Of a stretch of DNA of 64,000 nucleotides, positions 10,462 to 22,157 are shown piece after piece. Source of the stretch: Verpa conica (taxonomy: Eukaryota; Ascomycota; Pezizomycetes; Pezizales; Morchellaceae); NCBI GenBank assembly GCA_033030425.1, contig JAUFSD010000010.1:1240001-1304000 (forward strand), in the 5' to 3' direction. The position numbers and the translations under genes are program-made. The notes beneath the pieces were generated by a model. It did not search any database and was not told the origin of the DNA. It saw only the letters and a list, made by a program, of their open reading frames with translations. The number at the start of each line of letters is the position of its first letter. The first letter of the stretch is position 1.

Positions 10462-12118
10462 ATGAACAAAATACGTCGAGTAGTTGTAACAGGTCTCGGT
10501 GCTATCACACCGCTTGGAGTTGGTATGTCCCCATCTCCCCTCTAAAACTATAGTTGATTAACATCCAAACAGGTGTTGCACACTCATGGGACCGGCTCAT
10601 AGCAGGCTACTCTGGCATCGTATCAACGAGGGGTTGTTTCCTAGGATCTGAAGAGATCCCAAGCCAAGTTGCTGGTTTGGTTCCAATTGGAGAAATGAAA
10701 GATGGAGGGTGGAATGTTAAGGACTGGCTTGCACCTGGGGTATGGGCGCTGAAGCATATATAGGATTAGGGCCAATAAGAAGCTAATAAGAATTATGGAT
10801 AGGATAGTCATAAGATGGCTAAGTTCACACGGTATGCAATTGCAGCAGCGGAAGAAGCTCTGAAGGATGCTGGATGGAAACCAGAGAGCCAGGAAGAAAA
10901 AGAGATGACGGTATGGGGTGCATGGCTCGGGTTGTGGAGATTTATGACTAATAGGATAGCAATAGGGTGTTTGTATAGGCTCTGGTATAGGGTCCCTAGA
11001 GGACGTTTACCAGACGTCGATTGATTACTCGAAAGGTGTGAGTCTCTAGAATCTACACCTTAGAGTCTATAGCTATACTGACAGCATAGGAAACAGGGCT
11101 ATAAAAAAGTCCCTCCAATATTTGTTCCCCGCCTTCTTATCAACCTTGCTGCTGGGCACGTCAGTATGAAACACGGATTCCTAGTATGGACGCCCACAGC
11201 TTTATAGATATAAAAATTTAGCACTAATGGAAACAGGGGCCTAACCACGCCGTTTCCACTGCTTGCACAACCGGGGTACACTCTATTGGCGATGCCTCCC
11301 GCTTTATCACCTACGGCGATGCAAACGTCATGATCGCTGGCGGCGCCGAGTCTTGTATCCACCCCCTTGCATTCTCTGGCTTCTCGCGCGTAAAGTCGCT
11401 TGCAACAGCGTGGAACGAGACGCCCTACCAAGCATCCCGTCCATTTGATCGTAATCGAGCAGGATTCGTGATCGGCGAGGGTGCAGGAATAGTAGTTCTT
11501 GAAGAACTTGAGCATGCGAAGAAACGCAACGCGAGGATATATGCGGAAATACGAGGCTACGGGCTAAGCGCTGATGCGTATCATATGACCGCACCACCGA
11601 CAACGGGGAGGGGTGCATTGATGGCCATGAGAAAGAGTTTAGAGTATGCGGGGATTAGGCCGAATGAGGTAGATTATATCAATGCACATGCTACCTCAAC
11701 AATACTTGGGGATACAGCAGAGAATAGAGCTATCAGGTCTCTAATGTTAGGTAGGGATGGGAAGAATAAGGCCTCAGAAGTAAACATCTCTAGCTCAAAG
11801 GGAGCCATTGGGCATCTACTTGGTGCAGCGGGAGCAGTGGAGGCGATATTTACGATCAAAGCGGTGCACCAGGTTGGTTTTACTGTTACCGTTATTTCCT
11901 AGAGTGACTAATTGAAACAGGATATACTTCCACCAACCTGCAATCTCTCGAATCCAGGCAACCCATGCAACCCAGACAGCCCGGGAGACTCAGCAGCCGA
12001 GTTTGACTGTAATTATGTCCCCAAGGTAGCGCAGCAAAAGAAGGTAGATGTAGCGATATCAAACAGCTTTGGGTTTGGAGGGACAAACGCTTCTCTTTGT
12101 TTCTCGAAGCTTCGGTAA
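10462..12118 (+). CDS. 3-oxoacyl-[acyl-carrier-protein] synthase (mitochondrial KAS, Cem1-like)
   Basis: Condensing enzyme that extends acyl-ACP by decarboxylative condensation with malonyl-ACP. In fungi the stand-alone type II enzyme works in mitochondrial fatty acid synthesis, which feeds lipoic acid. Seven exons (10462-10522, 10573-10739, 10803-10910, 10966-11037, 11097-11183, 11237-11872, 11921-12118) give 442 aa. The N-terminus [15 protein letters not shown] is typical of KAS II. The catalytic Cys lies in STACTTG, and the two catalytic His in NAHATST and [12 protein letters not shown]. The C-terminus [12 protein letters not shown] is the family signature. The fourth intron was placed at GTGAGT so that the frame enters [12 protein letters not shown]. 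The protein begins almost directly with the thiolase fold, so a mitochondrial presequence is short or lies in an unseen upstream exon. Confidence 0.93.
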
Positions 12119-12510
12119 AGCTGTACTCTGTAGAAATGTCCGATACAAATAAAACTCCAAAATACAGAGGAAGATTGTGGCTACAAAACAGAACACCAAC
12201 ACTCACCCTAAAGCGCTAATACGTAATAACCATCCAACACCCAAGCCCATAGCTATCTAGGTTCTAGAATGTCTCGTAGAGCCTCCAACCCATAGGCTAC
12301 GAGAGTCTCGTGGGTTTTGAACGGCGCCTGCGGCAAGAGCAATACCAAAGAAAGTTAAAGACCCCTGGTTGCTATAGCACCTACAGTCCTTACTTCGCCG
12401 GCAGGTTTCCCGCACAGACCATGTGCGGCTCTTTTATATAGTCGGTTCATGCCCTGCCTGGCCTCTGGCCTGCTGTGCCATTAGCTTTTCTACACCTTGA
12501 GGAAAACACA
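12119..12510. other. Intergenic, MZT1 promoter region
   Basis: Between the tandem KAS and MOZART1 genes. A TTTTATATAG stretch about 80 bp before the MOZART1 start could serve as a TATA-like element. Nothing else is recognised. Confidence 0.4.
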
Positions 12511-13029
12511 ATGGCGACCATCTTCCCACCCCGGTTCACCAACCTGCCCGCTAAGTCAACGACAACCACATCAACCACAACCACACCACCGATCAAAAAA
12601 ATCACTCTAGAACCTCCACCAAAGAGATTAAAGATGGCAGAGCGAGGGCCATCTAAGAGGCAGCAGGCTGCTAGGGAGGTTGTGGATATCCTTCATGAGA
12701 TCTCGACGTTGTTGGTAGGTATTCCTAGCTACTTTTATCGATACCCGTAAGTATATAAAAGGAGAGTCGGCTTACTGATAGATTTTAATAGAATACCCAC
12801 CTTGACAGAAATGCTCTCTCATTATGTGTATCGCTTGTCGAGAATGGTGTGAATCCTGAGGCACTGGCGGTAAGTTCCCTTCAGCCCCCCCCCCCTCCTC
12901 TTCTTAATTGTTATCCAAGTTCCAGAACTGACCTTTATTTTTATTTTTGAATAGACCGTAATTAAGGAACTACGCCGAGAAAGCGAGAATCTAAAGGATG
13001 TACCAGAAGCTATGGATGTGGATGGCTAA
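12511..13029 (+). CDS. MZT1: Mitotic-spindle organizing protein 1 (MOZART1)
   Basis: Small subunit that binds the N-termini of gamma-tubulin complex proteins and helps recruit the complex to spindle pole bodies. Three exons (12511-12714, 12792-12869, 12955-13029) encode 118 aa. A Thr/Pro-rich leader of about 45 residues precedes the conserved core: [14 protein letters not shown], then [19 protein letters not shown], then [16 protein letters not shown]. These are the three short helices of MOZART1. Animal and plant forms are about 70-80 aa, so the extra length is the N-terminal leader, as in many ascomycetes. The downstream neighbour Sgf73 is convergent. Confidence 0.95.
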
Positions 13030-13586
13030 GTTAGGCATGTAGAGATAAAGAAAGCTAGGGTTTGGTGGGGGTACTAGCGATTCATATCAAACCCTACTTT
13101 AATATCACTCTGGGGTGGAAGATAATAATGATTAAATAATAAAGACAATGATTAACGTTGGGGTTGGGGTTTCTAATCTTTTGCTGGGCAAGGTTCTGCT
13201 GGACGCTTGGGACTTTGTACTTAAGTTGCGATAAGAGACTTAATATCAAATCAGATAAAACTATATCTTTTTTTTAATATCACACTCTCACGTTCTAAAT
13301 CTACTACACTCCTCAAGAACTCAAGATATGTAGGATAGCATTCCACCCCATACAATCAAAATGCATACATACATAAAGAGCCCAGCCTTCCCAAAAGTTA
13401 AGCCTCCCGCTTGAAAAAGTGACCCCGTTTGAGAAATTCCTACTACAAAAAATCAAACGCCCAAACCCAATGCCCAAGTCGTAACCATGCCGTTAAAGCT
13501 ACTAGACTAAAAAAATAATACTCAAAACAAAGACCCGCCCCAAAAATACAAGACCAAAAGTAGGTAAAAAAGAGTAGGTAGAGAGA
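13030..13586. other. Convergent intergenic region MZT1 / SGF73
   Basis: Shared 3' flank of two convergent genes, AT-rich with A- and T-runs expected of fungal 3' ends. No coding potential was seen. Confidence 0.5.
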
Positions 13587-14980
13587 TTAACCACCCCCGA
13601 CATTGACACTCCCCTTCCTCTGTGCTCCTGCCCCCGGCGGAAACCCCCTATTCTGTGGAGGCTGCCCTACTACCTGTCCTCCCACCCCACCACTAAACAT
13701 CCCCCCACCACCATTCACATCACCATTGCTATTGCTATAGCCTCCTAATGGTTTTAATGCACCAGCCAACATCTCCCGCATTCGTACATACTGATACTTT
13801 CTCCTAACAGGCACGAGGATATGTCGCTCAATCGGTTGCGGACATGAACGTGCAACGGCAGCCATAACAAGCTCTGTCTCTTCATCTGAGTCGACCGGAA
13901 TGGCGTTGGCTTCAATCTCTTCTGGTGGGGGAGCACTTGCATCGATTGCATCCCCTTTTACGAGTGTAAGCAAAGTAAATAATAAAATTGGGGGGGGTAC
14001 AAAGAGCATACTTCGTATCTTTGCTTGATTTTTCTTCTGATATGCAGCTAGTAGGACGTCGTATGGTTGAGAGCGGCCAAGTACTGCACGCTTTGCACCC
14101 ATGGAATGGGATTTACAGGTTAGGGAGCGAGCGCAGAGAGCACCGTTGGGGAGTTGAACTCCACATTGCTTTTCTACGTCGACAGGAGCTATGTGGAGTT
14201 GATTGAGTGGTTAGCTAAGTGATCGAACCACTAATATATAAGAAAAGAAGAAAAAGGTTGTAAATACCTTTCGGCTTCTCAGCCTTAGCTGGCTTTTCTT
14301 TCTTCTTCTTAGCTTTCGGCTCTTTCGGCAGCTTCGGTTCTACAGCACAAGCAATGAGTATAAAAATCGATAATCATCCGGATACCAAGGCCACAATAAA
14401 GACCCACCATCAGCTTTCCGCTTCTTGCTCTTCGCTCCATCCCCCTCCTTCTTCGCCATTTTCTTCGCGCCCTTCTTTGGCGGGGGAGCATCCCCAACTA
14501 CACTCCCCTCATCATCCCCCGCATCCTTCTTCCCATCCTCCTTTGCTGCTGCCTCTTTCGCCTTCTTGCGCTCCTTGGCTTTATCGCTCTTTGCCTTGAG
14601 ACAAGCTCTGATATGATGCACTGCTGCCGTCTTAATCACCGGTTTCTTGCAATATTTACACACAGTATAATCTGGTATGTCATGCAGCGGGCGAAAGCTT
14701 GGGAATGTGCTTAGGTCGCTATCGTCGAGTTGTGTTATACCGGGTGATTTTGTCGAGGGAGGGGAGTCTATATGAATGTTAGCTGATGATGTAATAGGTA
14801 GTGGCGGGAGATGATTGGATGATAGGATATACCTTGATTGTCTAATTGTGTTGCGCGCTCCTTCCAGTTGGGTTGGTGCTTACTTGCCTTTTTGGCGGGG
14901 GGGTTCTTGAGCTTGATAGTCGTTGCGGTGCGCTCTTGGTCGCTGAAGAGCTTGAGGACCGCGTCGTTTGAGCGCGTCAT
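13587..14980 (-). CDS. SGF73: SAGA complex subunit Sgf73 (ataxin-7 / SCA7 domain)
   Basis: Anchors the histone H2B deubiquitinase module to SAGA in the nucleus. Five exons (14980-14833, 14767-14408, 14339-14268, 14188-14012, 13954-13587) give 374 aa. An N-terminal zinc finger reads [20 protein letters not shown] (C-x2-C..H..C). A long Lys/Ala/Glu-rich linker follows. The SCA7 domain then shows [21 protein letters not shown] and [18 protein letters not shown]. The tail is Gly/Asn/Pro-rich. The last intron (57 nt) is a multiple of three and has no stop, so its retention would add 19 residues without breaking the frame. Confidence 0.92.
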
Positions 14981-15766
14981 TGCGAGCTAGCCTTGGAGCT
15001 ACGATGTGAGCGTTGGTTGCGGACGGAGTCGGGTGTGTGTGGGGTAGGGTTAGTGGTGGGGGGGAGAGGATGGTAGTGTGTTTTGCGCTTTAATAAAAGG
15101 GTTTTGGGGGGGTGGGTTTAAGTCAGATGGTTGCAGATGCGGTCGAAAACTTCCAAGCTGGGAATCGGGAGACGTCAGGAGGAGACTGCCAAGTTGCAGT
15201 GACTTGATTAGTCAGCACGACTAAACTGTTTATTCCTGTTTAACTTGGTGGAAATAAGGGATTAATATTTGGATAAGCTACATGCAATGGTTTATGTATC
15301 ATCACGTGCATAATAATCTGCCGGGCGGCCAACAGTGATAAAACACCTATACGCGTAATATTTAATACGGATAGAGTGTGATAGCACTTTTACTTCCTCC
15401 CTTCAAAAAATTTACTTATAATTATATAAAACCCACCCAGCTACTAGGATATTTCAGGTTTTAACATCGTGACCGCTGACTAAGCAAGATACTGTTTTTC
15501 ATTTTTCCTACATAAATGATATCGACTTTACAGCCACTTGTATCTCCCTAACCCTCGTGGCTTACTACCTGGATTAGCCTTAAAGCTATCTGCTAGTGAA
15601 TCTAGGGAAAGAATCTCCTATGTTATTTTAATTTTAGGGGCAAATTCTAACTACTCTATGTCATATATTTAGTAGCCATTCGATACATGTAATGGCTAAT
15701 AATTTCTACTGGCAGTTAACCAACCGTCTAGTCTGGATTACCAAAGACTGGCTTGGCGTCGTCAAA

Positions 15767-15782
15767 CCACAGTCGACTGTGG
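15767..15782. repeat. 16-bp perfect palindrome
   Basis: CCACAGTCGACTGTGG is a perfect self-complementary site. It lies inside a stretch where GTCTAGTC and GACTAGAC also pair as an outer inverted motif. Its function is unknown. Confidence 0.8.
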
Positions 15783-16033
15783 AGCGACTAGACGCTTGAT
15801 AAGACTGGAACTTGAACCACCATCAATGATAAAAGCGAGTTTAGAGTTTCTGGGGAGGGGGGTCTAGGTGATTCTCAATACGTTCAATAGCTCTATGTAT
15901 TTAAGTGCAAATCCTTTTTTTTCCCCCCTTACCACTTCCTTCGAGCCCATAGCTACCTTCTACTTTTTACCCACCCAGTTCCAACTATTCATCTTCTTAT
16001 TACATCTCATAAAAGACCCGAGACCTTTCATCA

Positions 16034-16088
16034 CTTACTTATCTAGCCCCTCTAAATTCTTACTTATCTAGCCCCTCTAAATTCTTAC
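16034..16088. repeat. 25-bp tandem duplication
   Basis: Two identical 25-bp copies (beginning CTTACTTATCTAGCCCC) stand head to tail, followed by the first five bases of a third. It looks like a recent slippage or duplication event in non-coding DNA. Confidence 0.92.
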
Positions 16089-17144
16089 ACATGAACCTCC
16101 CAAGAAACCACCAACGCACAAAACATAAAATATCACTCGCATATCTTGGCATCGAGCCTCCCACTACAAGGGCACTCTTACCATGCTATGAATTTCAGAA
16201 TCGTTAGCCTCAAATAAAGTGTAATTGATAACTTTACTACTAATCTCAAACCTCTTATACCCGCTTTACAACTTGGACACTTCCATGAAGTACTTATATA
16301 CGCCTGCGGTACCTGTCAGAGTCTCCTGATCCGCTGCCTTACATTCTAGTATTTTCTTCTACTTGTCCCCGGCTTTAGGGTCTATGATGGCTAGGAGTCT
16401 AAATATATTAGAACAGAAACTAAATCAAGCTAGTTGCTGCAAGAAAGTTAGTAAAGAAAGGGGTGAATACTATTGGATAATACTTATTAAGTAATGTCTT
16501 TAATTTGAGGCCCGGGACGATGTTTATAATCTTATCCATAGTAAAACATAAAATAAGATATTTACGTCTAGTAACAGATAACGCTGTAATAGTAGAGGTT
16601 TAATAGTACTAGGTTTAGCGGACGTAGTTTCCTGGTGCTTCGTTGAGCTTGGGGCCTGGTAGCTATACTCAAGGCTAGTAGTTAGAAGTACATGTAGTAG
16701 GTTAGGACATGGTAGTAATGAGATATGCATACTAAGGCCAACTTATAATTGTGCTGCATTAAAGGCATCTTCTATACCTTGATTGGGCTCGCTCTATTTT
16801 ATATCTCCTAAAACTATCTTATGAAAACTACTCATAGAGCTTTATCCACCAATGGGAGGATCGAGAGGGTAATGAGAGGGGGGTAAATGGACATAATAAA
16901 TTGATACTGGTAAATATGTACTCAACAAATAAAAGTCAAAAAAACTCCAGAGCAAAGAGAACATAATAAAGCGTAATAAAGCATAATAAAACGTAATAAA
17001 ACAACCACTACCAGAGTAAAAAGTAAATAACTAGAATAATAATAAAAAAGACTAAGGACGAACTCCTGACACCCACGACTTCGACCAATTAACAGAATAG
17101 GATAGCTATTTTTTTCTCGCACACTCGTATAACCCACTCACCCT

Positions 17145-18570
17145 CTAGATGTAAGTAACCTTCATTCCCATCCCCACTGTTCTTGTTGTCTTGATCCAAG
17201 CCAACATTAACAATCTTCTCACCCTCTCCCTAACCCTCCTCTTACTCGTCATCCACACCACCATCGCCAACATGATAACCGTCCTCAACAATGTGAACCT
17301 CCCATGGGCTGTATTCATTTGCGCCTGGAGTCTATTCAGCAGTGCGGTAGTTGTGGCATATAGGTTTTTGGAATTCGCCTTTGATTTTGCCACTGCTCTA
17401 TTACCAGTAGCAACTCTTTCTACCGCAGTAGAGTTGTTGATGGGAGAGACAGTCTTTTTACGTGCTTTGACTTCGGGGTTCTTCTTGGTGGTCGGGCGGA
17501 CATTAGTAGGGGAACGCTTAGTAGTTGCTGTAGAGGCGCTGCGGGAGCCGGCAACCGAGGGGGGTGATGAGGTGATGCGTTTTTCTTCGGCAAGGGCACG
17601 CTCGTAGGCCCATTCCTCTTCACGTTGTTTCTCGAGTTCTTGGGAGTAGCGTTCTGCGTCTTCGGAGTCCTTTTGGAGTTGGTCTAGAGTTGCTTGGAAG
17701 ATCTACATAATTTGTTAACCTTAGTCCAGAGGGGGACTAGGGGAAATGATGATGTACCTCTTTTTGTTCGTCATCGAGATCAGGTGACATGTGAGTAAAT
17801 TCTCGGGCATATTCCCAGTCCCCAACTCGCGGGAGAACGTGTAGGATGTAGAGTTCCACGAGCTTGACACGCTGCGAGACACCCTTGGAATCATCCTCGG
17901 TACCAATGGTGTTTGGTGCGGCGGAGAGATATGCTTCGATTTTCTTCTGGGTTACGGATTGATCCTGGGAGTGTGCCAGTAGTAATGTCACTCTACACAT
18001 TCCGGGTGGAGTCAGTCAGTCATCATCACGCACGCACGAAAAATCATTTCCCCTAACAAATTTGTAGTGAGAGTGTGAAGGGGGGAAATCAACATACAGC
18101 GCGTTAACCACATCCGCGTCAATCCGCCCCTCTCCACCATAAATAGTAATCGCTTCCTCCCAGACTGCCCCGCTCCTCACACGTGCCACAATTTTTCTCC
18201 ATTCCATGGCACCCCACACTTTCTTTCCTTCCTCGGCACCCATCTTTGCCGCGGCATCTAGAATCGCAAAATAAAGACTCCAGACCTTTGTTCTTAGCGC
18301 GCGCGAGCATTTTACTCGTGGGGATACAGAATCCGCGATTATGGGCTGAAGGTTTGCGAGGGCATCTGGGAGGCGGCGCGTTAGGAAGAGGTTTGTACAG
18401 GTGCGGTACACACGTGCTACTGTTGCTGGTGTTGCTAGTTGTTGAGGTGCCTTTGGGGCGGCGACGGGTGGAGCTTGATGGAGTGGTGTGTGGAGGGGGT
18501 GGTGACCGTTCATTCTATCGCCTTGGACCATTGAGCGGGGGGGAGGCGGGAAGGGGATGGCTCTGAGCAT
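17145..18570 (-). CDS. PEX26-like tail-anchored peroxin
   Basis: Three exons (18570-18098, 17992-17758, 17702-17145) keep frame and give 421 aa. The N-terminal ~40 residues are Pro-rich. Residues about 50-260 form a helical repeat-like domain (VYRTCTNLFLTRRLPDALANL, then LVTLLLAHSQDQ, then VKLVELYILHVLP) resembling the fungal Pex26/Pex15 family. A coiled E/K/R segment and a basic Ser/Thr linker follow. Near the C-terminus a hydrophobic segment (TLLRTVIMLAMVVW) is flanked by Arg/Lys, as in a tail anchor. Family members hold the Pex1-Pex6 ATPases at the peroxisome membrane to recycle Pex5. The family call rests on architecture and partial resemblance; another tail-anchored TPR-like protein is possible. 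Confidence 0.6.
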
Positions 18571-19765
18571 TGCGGGATTGTAGGTTGCGATAGATTATGG
18601 GGGAAGGTTTAGTAGGTAAGAAAGAGGGAGTTTTATTATGATATGCGGAGTCAAGGATGAATTCACGGGAAGGCAGGGGGTGTGGGGGGGATGTATAGTA
18701 TAGTTAGTAAATACCCGAAAGTTGTGTGGAGGGAAGATGTGGTAGTGGAGAGGTGTGGAGGATGTGGAGGATGTGCGTAGATAGATGTAGGTGGCTGGGG
18801 GAAGCAACCGAACTGAGCTGAGAAGGATCGAGTGTTTGGCTCTGGCACAGGATAGATCGGGGAAGGGACAGATGGAATACTCTAAAGCCAGCTGAATCCT
18901 GCAGACGTGCGTACCGGAGATGTTGTGCTGTAGATATGATCTTTGGAGGGGGGGATGGGAATAATCCTACTCGTGGAAAGGTATTTTACCTCGGGTGCCG
19001 CAAACAGAGTGCAGGAAGCAAGCAAGCTGTAGGGAGCACGAGTAGTATTCTATAGGGTCTCTTATTTCTCCCAGCCAAAAAGGAGGGATGTAACCAGCTA
19101 CCGCCGAACCGAGGCTGGAGGGTTCGCCTTACATCAGCTGCCACGACAAGGCATGTGTTACCCGTCTCTTGTACTCGCCTAAAAATAAAGTCTGTCGATA
19201 CTTTTTGTACTTTTATATAAATATAGTTGTGTTGCAACATAAAACATCGACAGAATTTATTTGTAGGCGAGTAGGTGTTGGGAGTTAAGTGATATCTTGC
19301 GATTCCGCTGGTGGTTTGTACAGGAAGAGGCATGTGGTTTCTCTGTGTTGCCTCATCGCCATCGTATGCACTTGCTCATCACAACACTCCAAGATGTCTT
19401 GCTCCTATGGTTTACACGTGAGTATGTATCTACATGTAGTGAACCTATGTATGTGTACATACATATTAGTACTCTAGCTGCGTCTTAAAGAATCTCTATG
19501 CCAAGAATCAACTGGTACATGAGTTCAACGCGTCCTAACTACCCCGCGACACGACACCCGCGGGACCCCGCTTATGGAACGTGTATTCGTATGCTTCCAT
19601 TAAACTTTTTAGTAACCCCCCCCCCCACCCACCCACTTTCCACAAAGAACACCGATCAACACCAGTCAGGCAACCAACGTCATTTCGCTCTAATAACCAG
19701 CTAGCACTTACCATTCCAATCCCTATCCCTATCCCCATCGCCTACTTAGATTTTCTACTGAAGGT
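18571..19765. other. Intergenic, divergent PEX26-like / PARN
   Basis: Divergent promoters for the flanking genes lie in this 1.2 kb. It also holds a terminal-inverted-repeat element near 19.2 kb, a poly-C run near 19617 and a short CCCTAT-like run near 19720. No coding sequence recognised. Confidence 0.55.
19172..19273. mobile_element. Small inverted-repeat element, possible TA-flanked MITE
   Basis: Arms 19172-19199 and 19246-19273 are complementary at 26 of 28 positions. The element can be read as TA | CTCGCCTA .. TAGGCGAG | TA, that is, a 98-bp unit with terminal inverted repeats between TA dinucleotides, as expected for non-autonomous Tc1/mariner-type insertions. The 46-nt centre is AT-rich and non-coding. 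Only one copy is present in this window, so the transposon reading is inference. Confidence 0.55.
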
Positions 19766-21435
19766 ATGAACATTTCACGGGCTAGCTTTGCAGAGAATCT
19801 CCCTGAGATAATCAAGGCTATCGATAATGCTTTTTGTGGTTTGTTTTCCGTTGCACTTTCACGGTACTCATCTCTAACTTGATGCTCTAGTATCGTTCGA
19901 CCTTGAGCTCTCAGGGATCCATAAAGCCTCAACTTCAAGGAATCACATATTAGGCCGACGACAAACTCTCGAAGAACGCTACAAGGAAGTCAAAGAAGCT
20001 GCAGAGCGCTTTCAGATCCTCCAATTTGGGCTTTGCACTGTCACTGCCAATAAAGAAGATAGTACATATACCTCTCTCCATCCTAGCCCTAAATCTAACC
20101 ACTAACTCCTTTCCTCTAAAGAGAAATATACCCTCCGCCCCTACAACTTCAACCTATCCCCTATCACAGATCCTAAGTTTGGTCTCGACCGTGAATACAC
20201 TGTCCAAGCCGGTGCTCTTGAATTCCTTGCTGAGAATGGCTTCAATTTCAATACACAATTGATGAGTGGAGTACCATACTTAAGCCACGACGAGGAGAAA
20301 CAGACTATTGCACGGGAGGATCGTTTAGGAAAGGAGCAAAAAGAAGATGTTAATATCGATGATCAGTCGAAGCAGTTTGTATGAGGTTGATGAGAAATAC
20401 CCAGGGTTATCATGATTTTCACCTAACTAATTGTATTTATTACGTGATTTTTAGGTTGCCGATTTCATGCAGGAGATCCAGGACTGGGTTGATGATCCAA
20501 ATGTATCCTCCTCTCTTTCTATCCTATAGACACACCTTGCTAACCTACTTCACTCAAGCCACTCTATGACTTTCTCAACATCTCTACTGCGGGACAGTCC
20601 ATAAATGGCTACCAGAAGCGTCTTGTCCACCAGCTAGTCCGTGCTAGGTTCCCAAACCTAACAACAATCGGCAAGTCTACCTTCGTGCAAGTAGTCAAAA
20701 ATGACCCAGCTGCCGATAAACTTAAAAAGGAAGAGAGGCGTGCAAGATTCGACAAAGATTTGCAGAAAGCCATTGGATTGAGACATCTTATCGATGCACT
20801 GTTTAAAAGCCGGAAGCCGCTCATAGGGCACAATCTTTTTACAGATCTAGTAAATCTTTACAAGTGTTTTATTGGACCACTTCCTGAGACAGCAAAGGAG
20901 TTTGCAGCAGTTGTAAACTCTACATTCCCTATGTGAGCTTGCTCTTGTCTATTCTCTTTAAGGGAAGTTTACTGATACAATAAATAGTGTATTGGATACA
21001 AAGTACCTTGCTACTTGCACTGGTGATACTATCCATTTCGGCTCAAGCCTACAGTCCCTCTGGGAGTCCTTTCTTACACAGAAAACCCCGGAAATTGAAC
21101 TTGACATTGGCTATACTAGCTATAGCGTCAAGGGCTATGCCCACGAGGCTGGCTACGACGCCTTCGACACTGCACGAGTCTTACTTAAATCCGCAGGGAA
21201 GTATCATACCTATCTGCAGGCATTCAAAAAAGAGGGAGAGACAAATGCCCAGGAGAAGGCCGCATTGAAGCTGATGGATTATATTCACCGTCCTGATATA
21301 ATAGGAGAAAGCACAAAAGAGATGGAAAGTGAAGGGTTGCTACCGGATTTTAGTAAGAAAGGTGGGTTTTGGGGGATGTGGATCAATAGACTGAGGGTTA
21401 ATGGGACTGTGGAGGGTGAGTTTGTACTAGGATGA
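19766..21435 (+). CDS. PARN-like CAF1-family poly(A) ribonuclease
   Basis: DEDD-type 3' exonuclease related to poly(A)-specific ribonuclease. Six exons (19766-19835, 19891-20061, 20122-20378, 20456-20502, 20559-20933, 20988-21435) encode 455 aa. It begins MNISRASFAENLPEI, the usual family start. SFDLELSG holds the first acidic pair (D and E) of the nuclease. YTLRPYNFNLSP and GVPYLS follow, then an R3H-like insert, then GHNLFTDLVNLYKCFIGPLP with the second Asp. The third exonuclease block is DTKYLATCTG, and AHEAGYDAFDTARVL carries the final His and Asp. All four DEDD positions appear present, so it should be active. The first 5' splice site, GTGGTT, is weak, but its branch site CTAAC and acceptor are good. 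Confidence 0.9.
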
Positions 21436-22157
21436 ATAGAGAAGCATGAGTAAAAGAAACGGGAGGGTGTTTTGCTGCTTTTAATTTTTTAAAGCTTCTC
21501 TTAACATGGGAGTCAGGGTTTTTGTTTTGTTTTACCTTGAAGGACCCTTTTGGATCTGGTGTAAAAGCAAGCGGTGCTGTGTTAACGCCTTTTGATTAAC
21601 CAGCCTTTTGATATTTTAGCGAGTGATGGGCTATGATTCAACCCAGGCCTTCTGTGGTTCCCTGTAAGTAGGAAACAAGAAATTTTCGGGTTTAAATACT
21701 ACTATAAGAGCATGGAAGATGTTCCCCATGATTTTCTTGATAGGTAACCTTAGGTTTGTAATTGAATGTACCTAGTTGCATCTAGCTTAAAATATATTTA
21801 TACAGTGTGTTTTGGCTGGGTTATACTAGCTGCTGAGAAGCTACATAGTTAAGCTGTGTTTGACCTAAGTAGGGTTTCCGAGTAAGACTAGGGCTTTCTT
21901 CTCTGAGTAATGGAATTGATCTTAAGACGTTACAAACTTCTCTTTTGGCAAGCTTCGAGTCGGTGGTCTGCTCCACGTGGTTAGGTTACTTGTTTGAAAT
22001 ATATTCCTGGATTATCACTCGTTACTAAAACAACCCTAATGGGCTTTCTTAGAATATATATTGATTATTTCCCCTTCATTTCTATAACTATTACAAGTCT
22101 CTAGAGCCCAAATCCTGGGTATCTGCGGCTAAGCAATAAATTTTTTAATAACATTCC
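21436..22157. other. Convergent intergenic region PARN / twinfilin
   Basis: Shared 3' flank of two convergent genes; AT-rich, no coding signal or repeat of note. Confidence 0.5.

Larger units (their letters stand above)
14981..17144. other. Gene-poor 2.2 kb gap
   Basis: The left part holds the G-rich promoter side of SGF73 (minus strand). The rest is AT-rich with a 16-bp palindrome, a 25-bp tandem duplication and ATAATAAA-type low complexity around 16957-17005. No gene or recognisable transposon frame. Confidence 0.55.
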
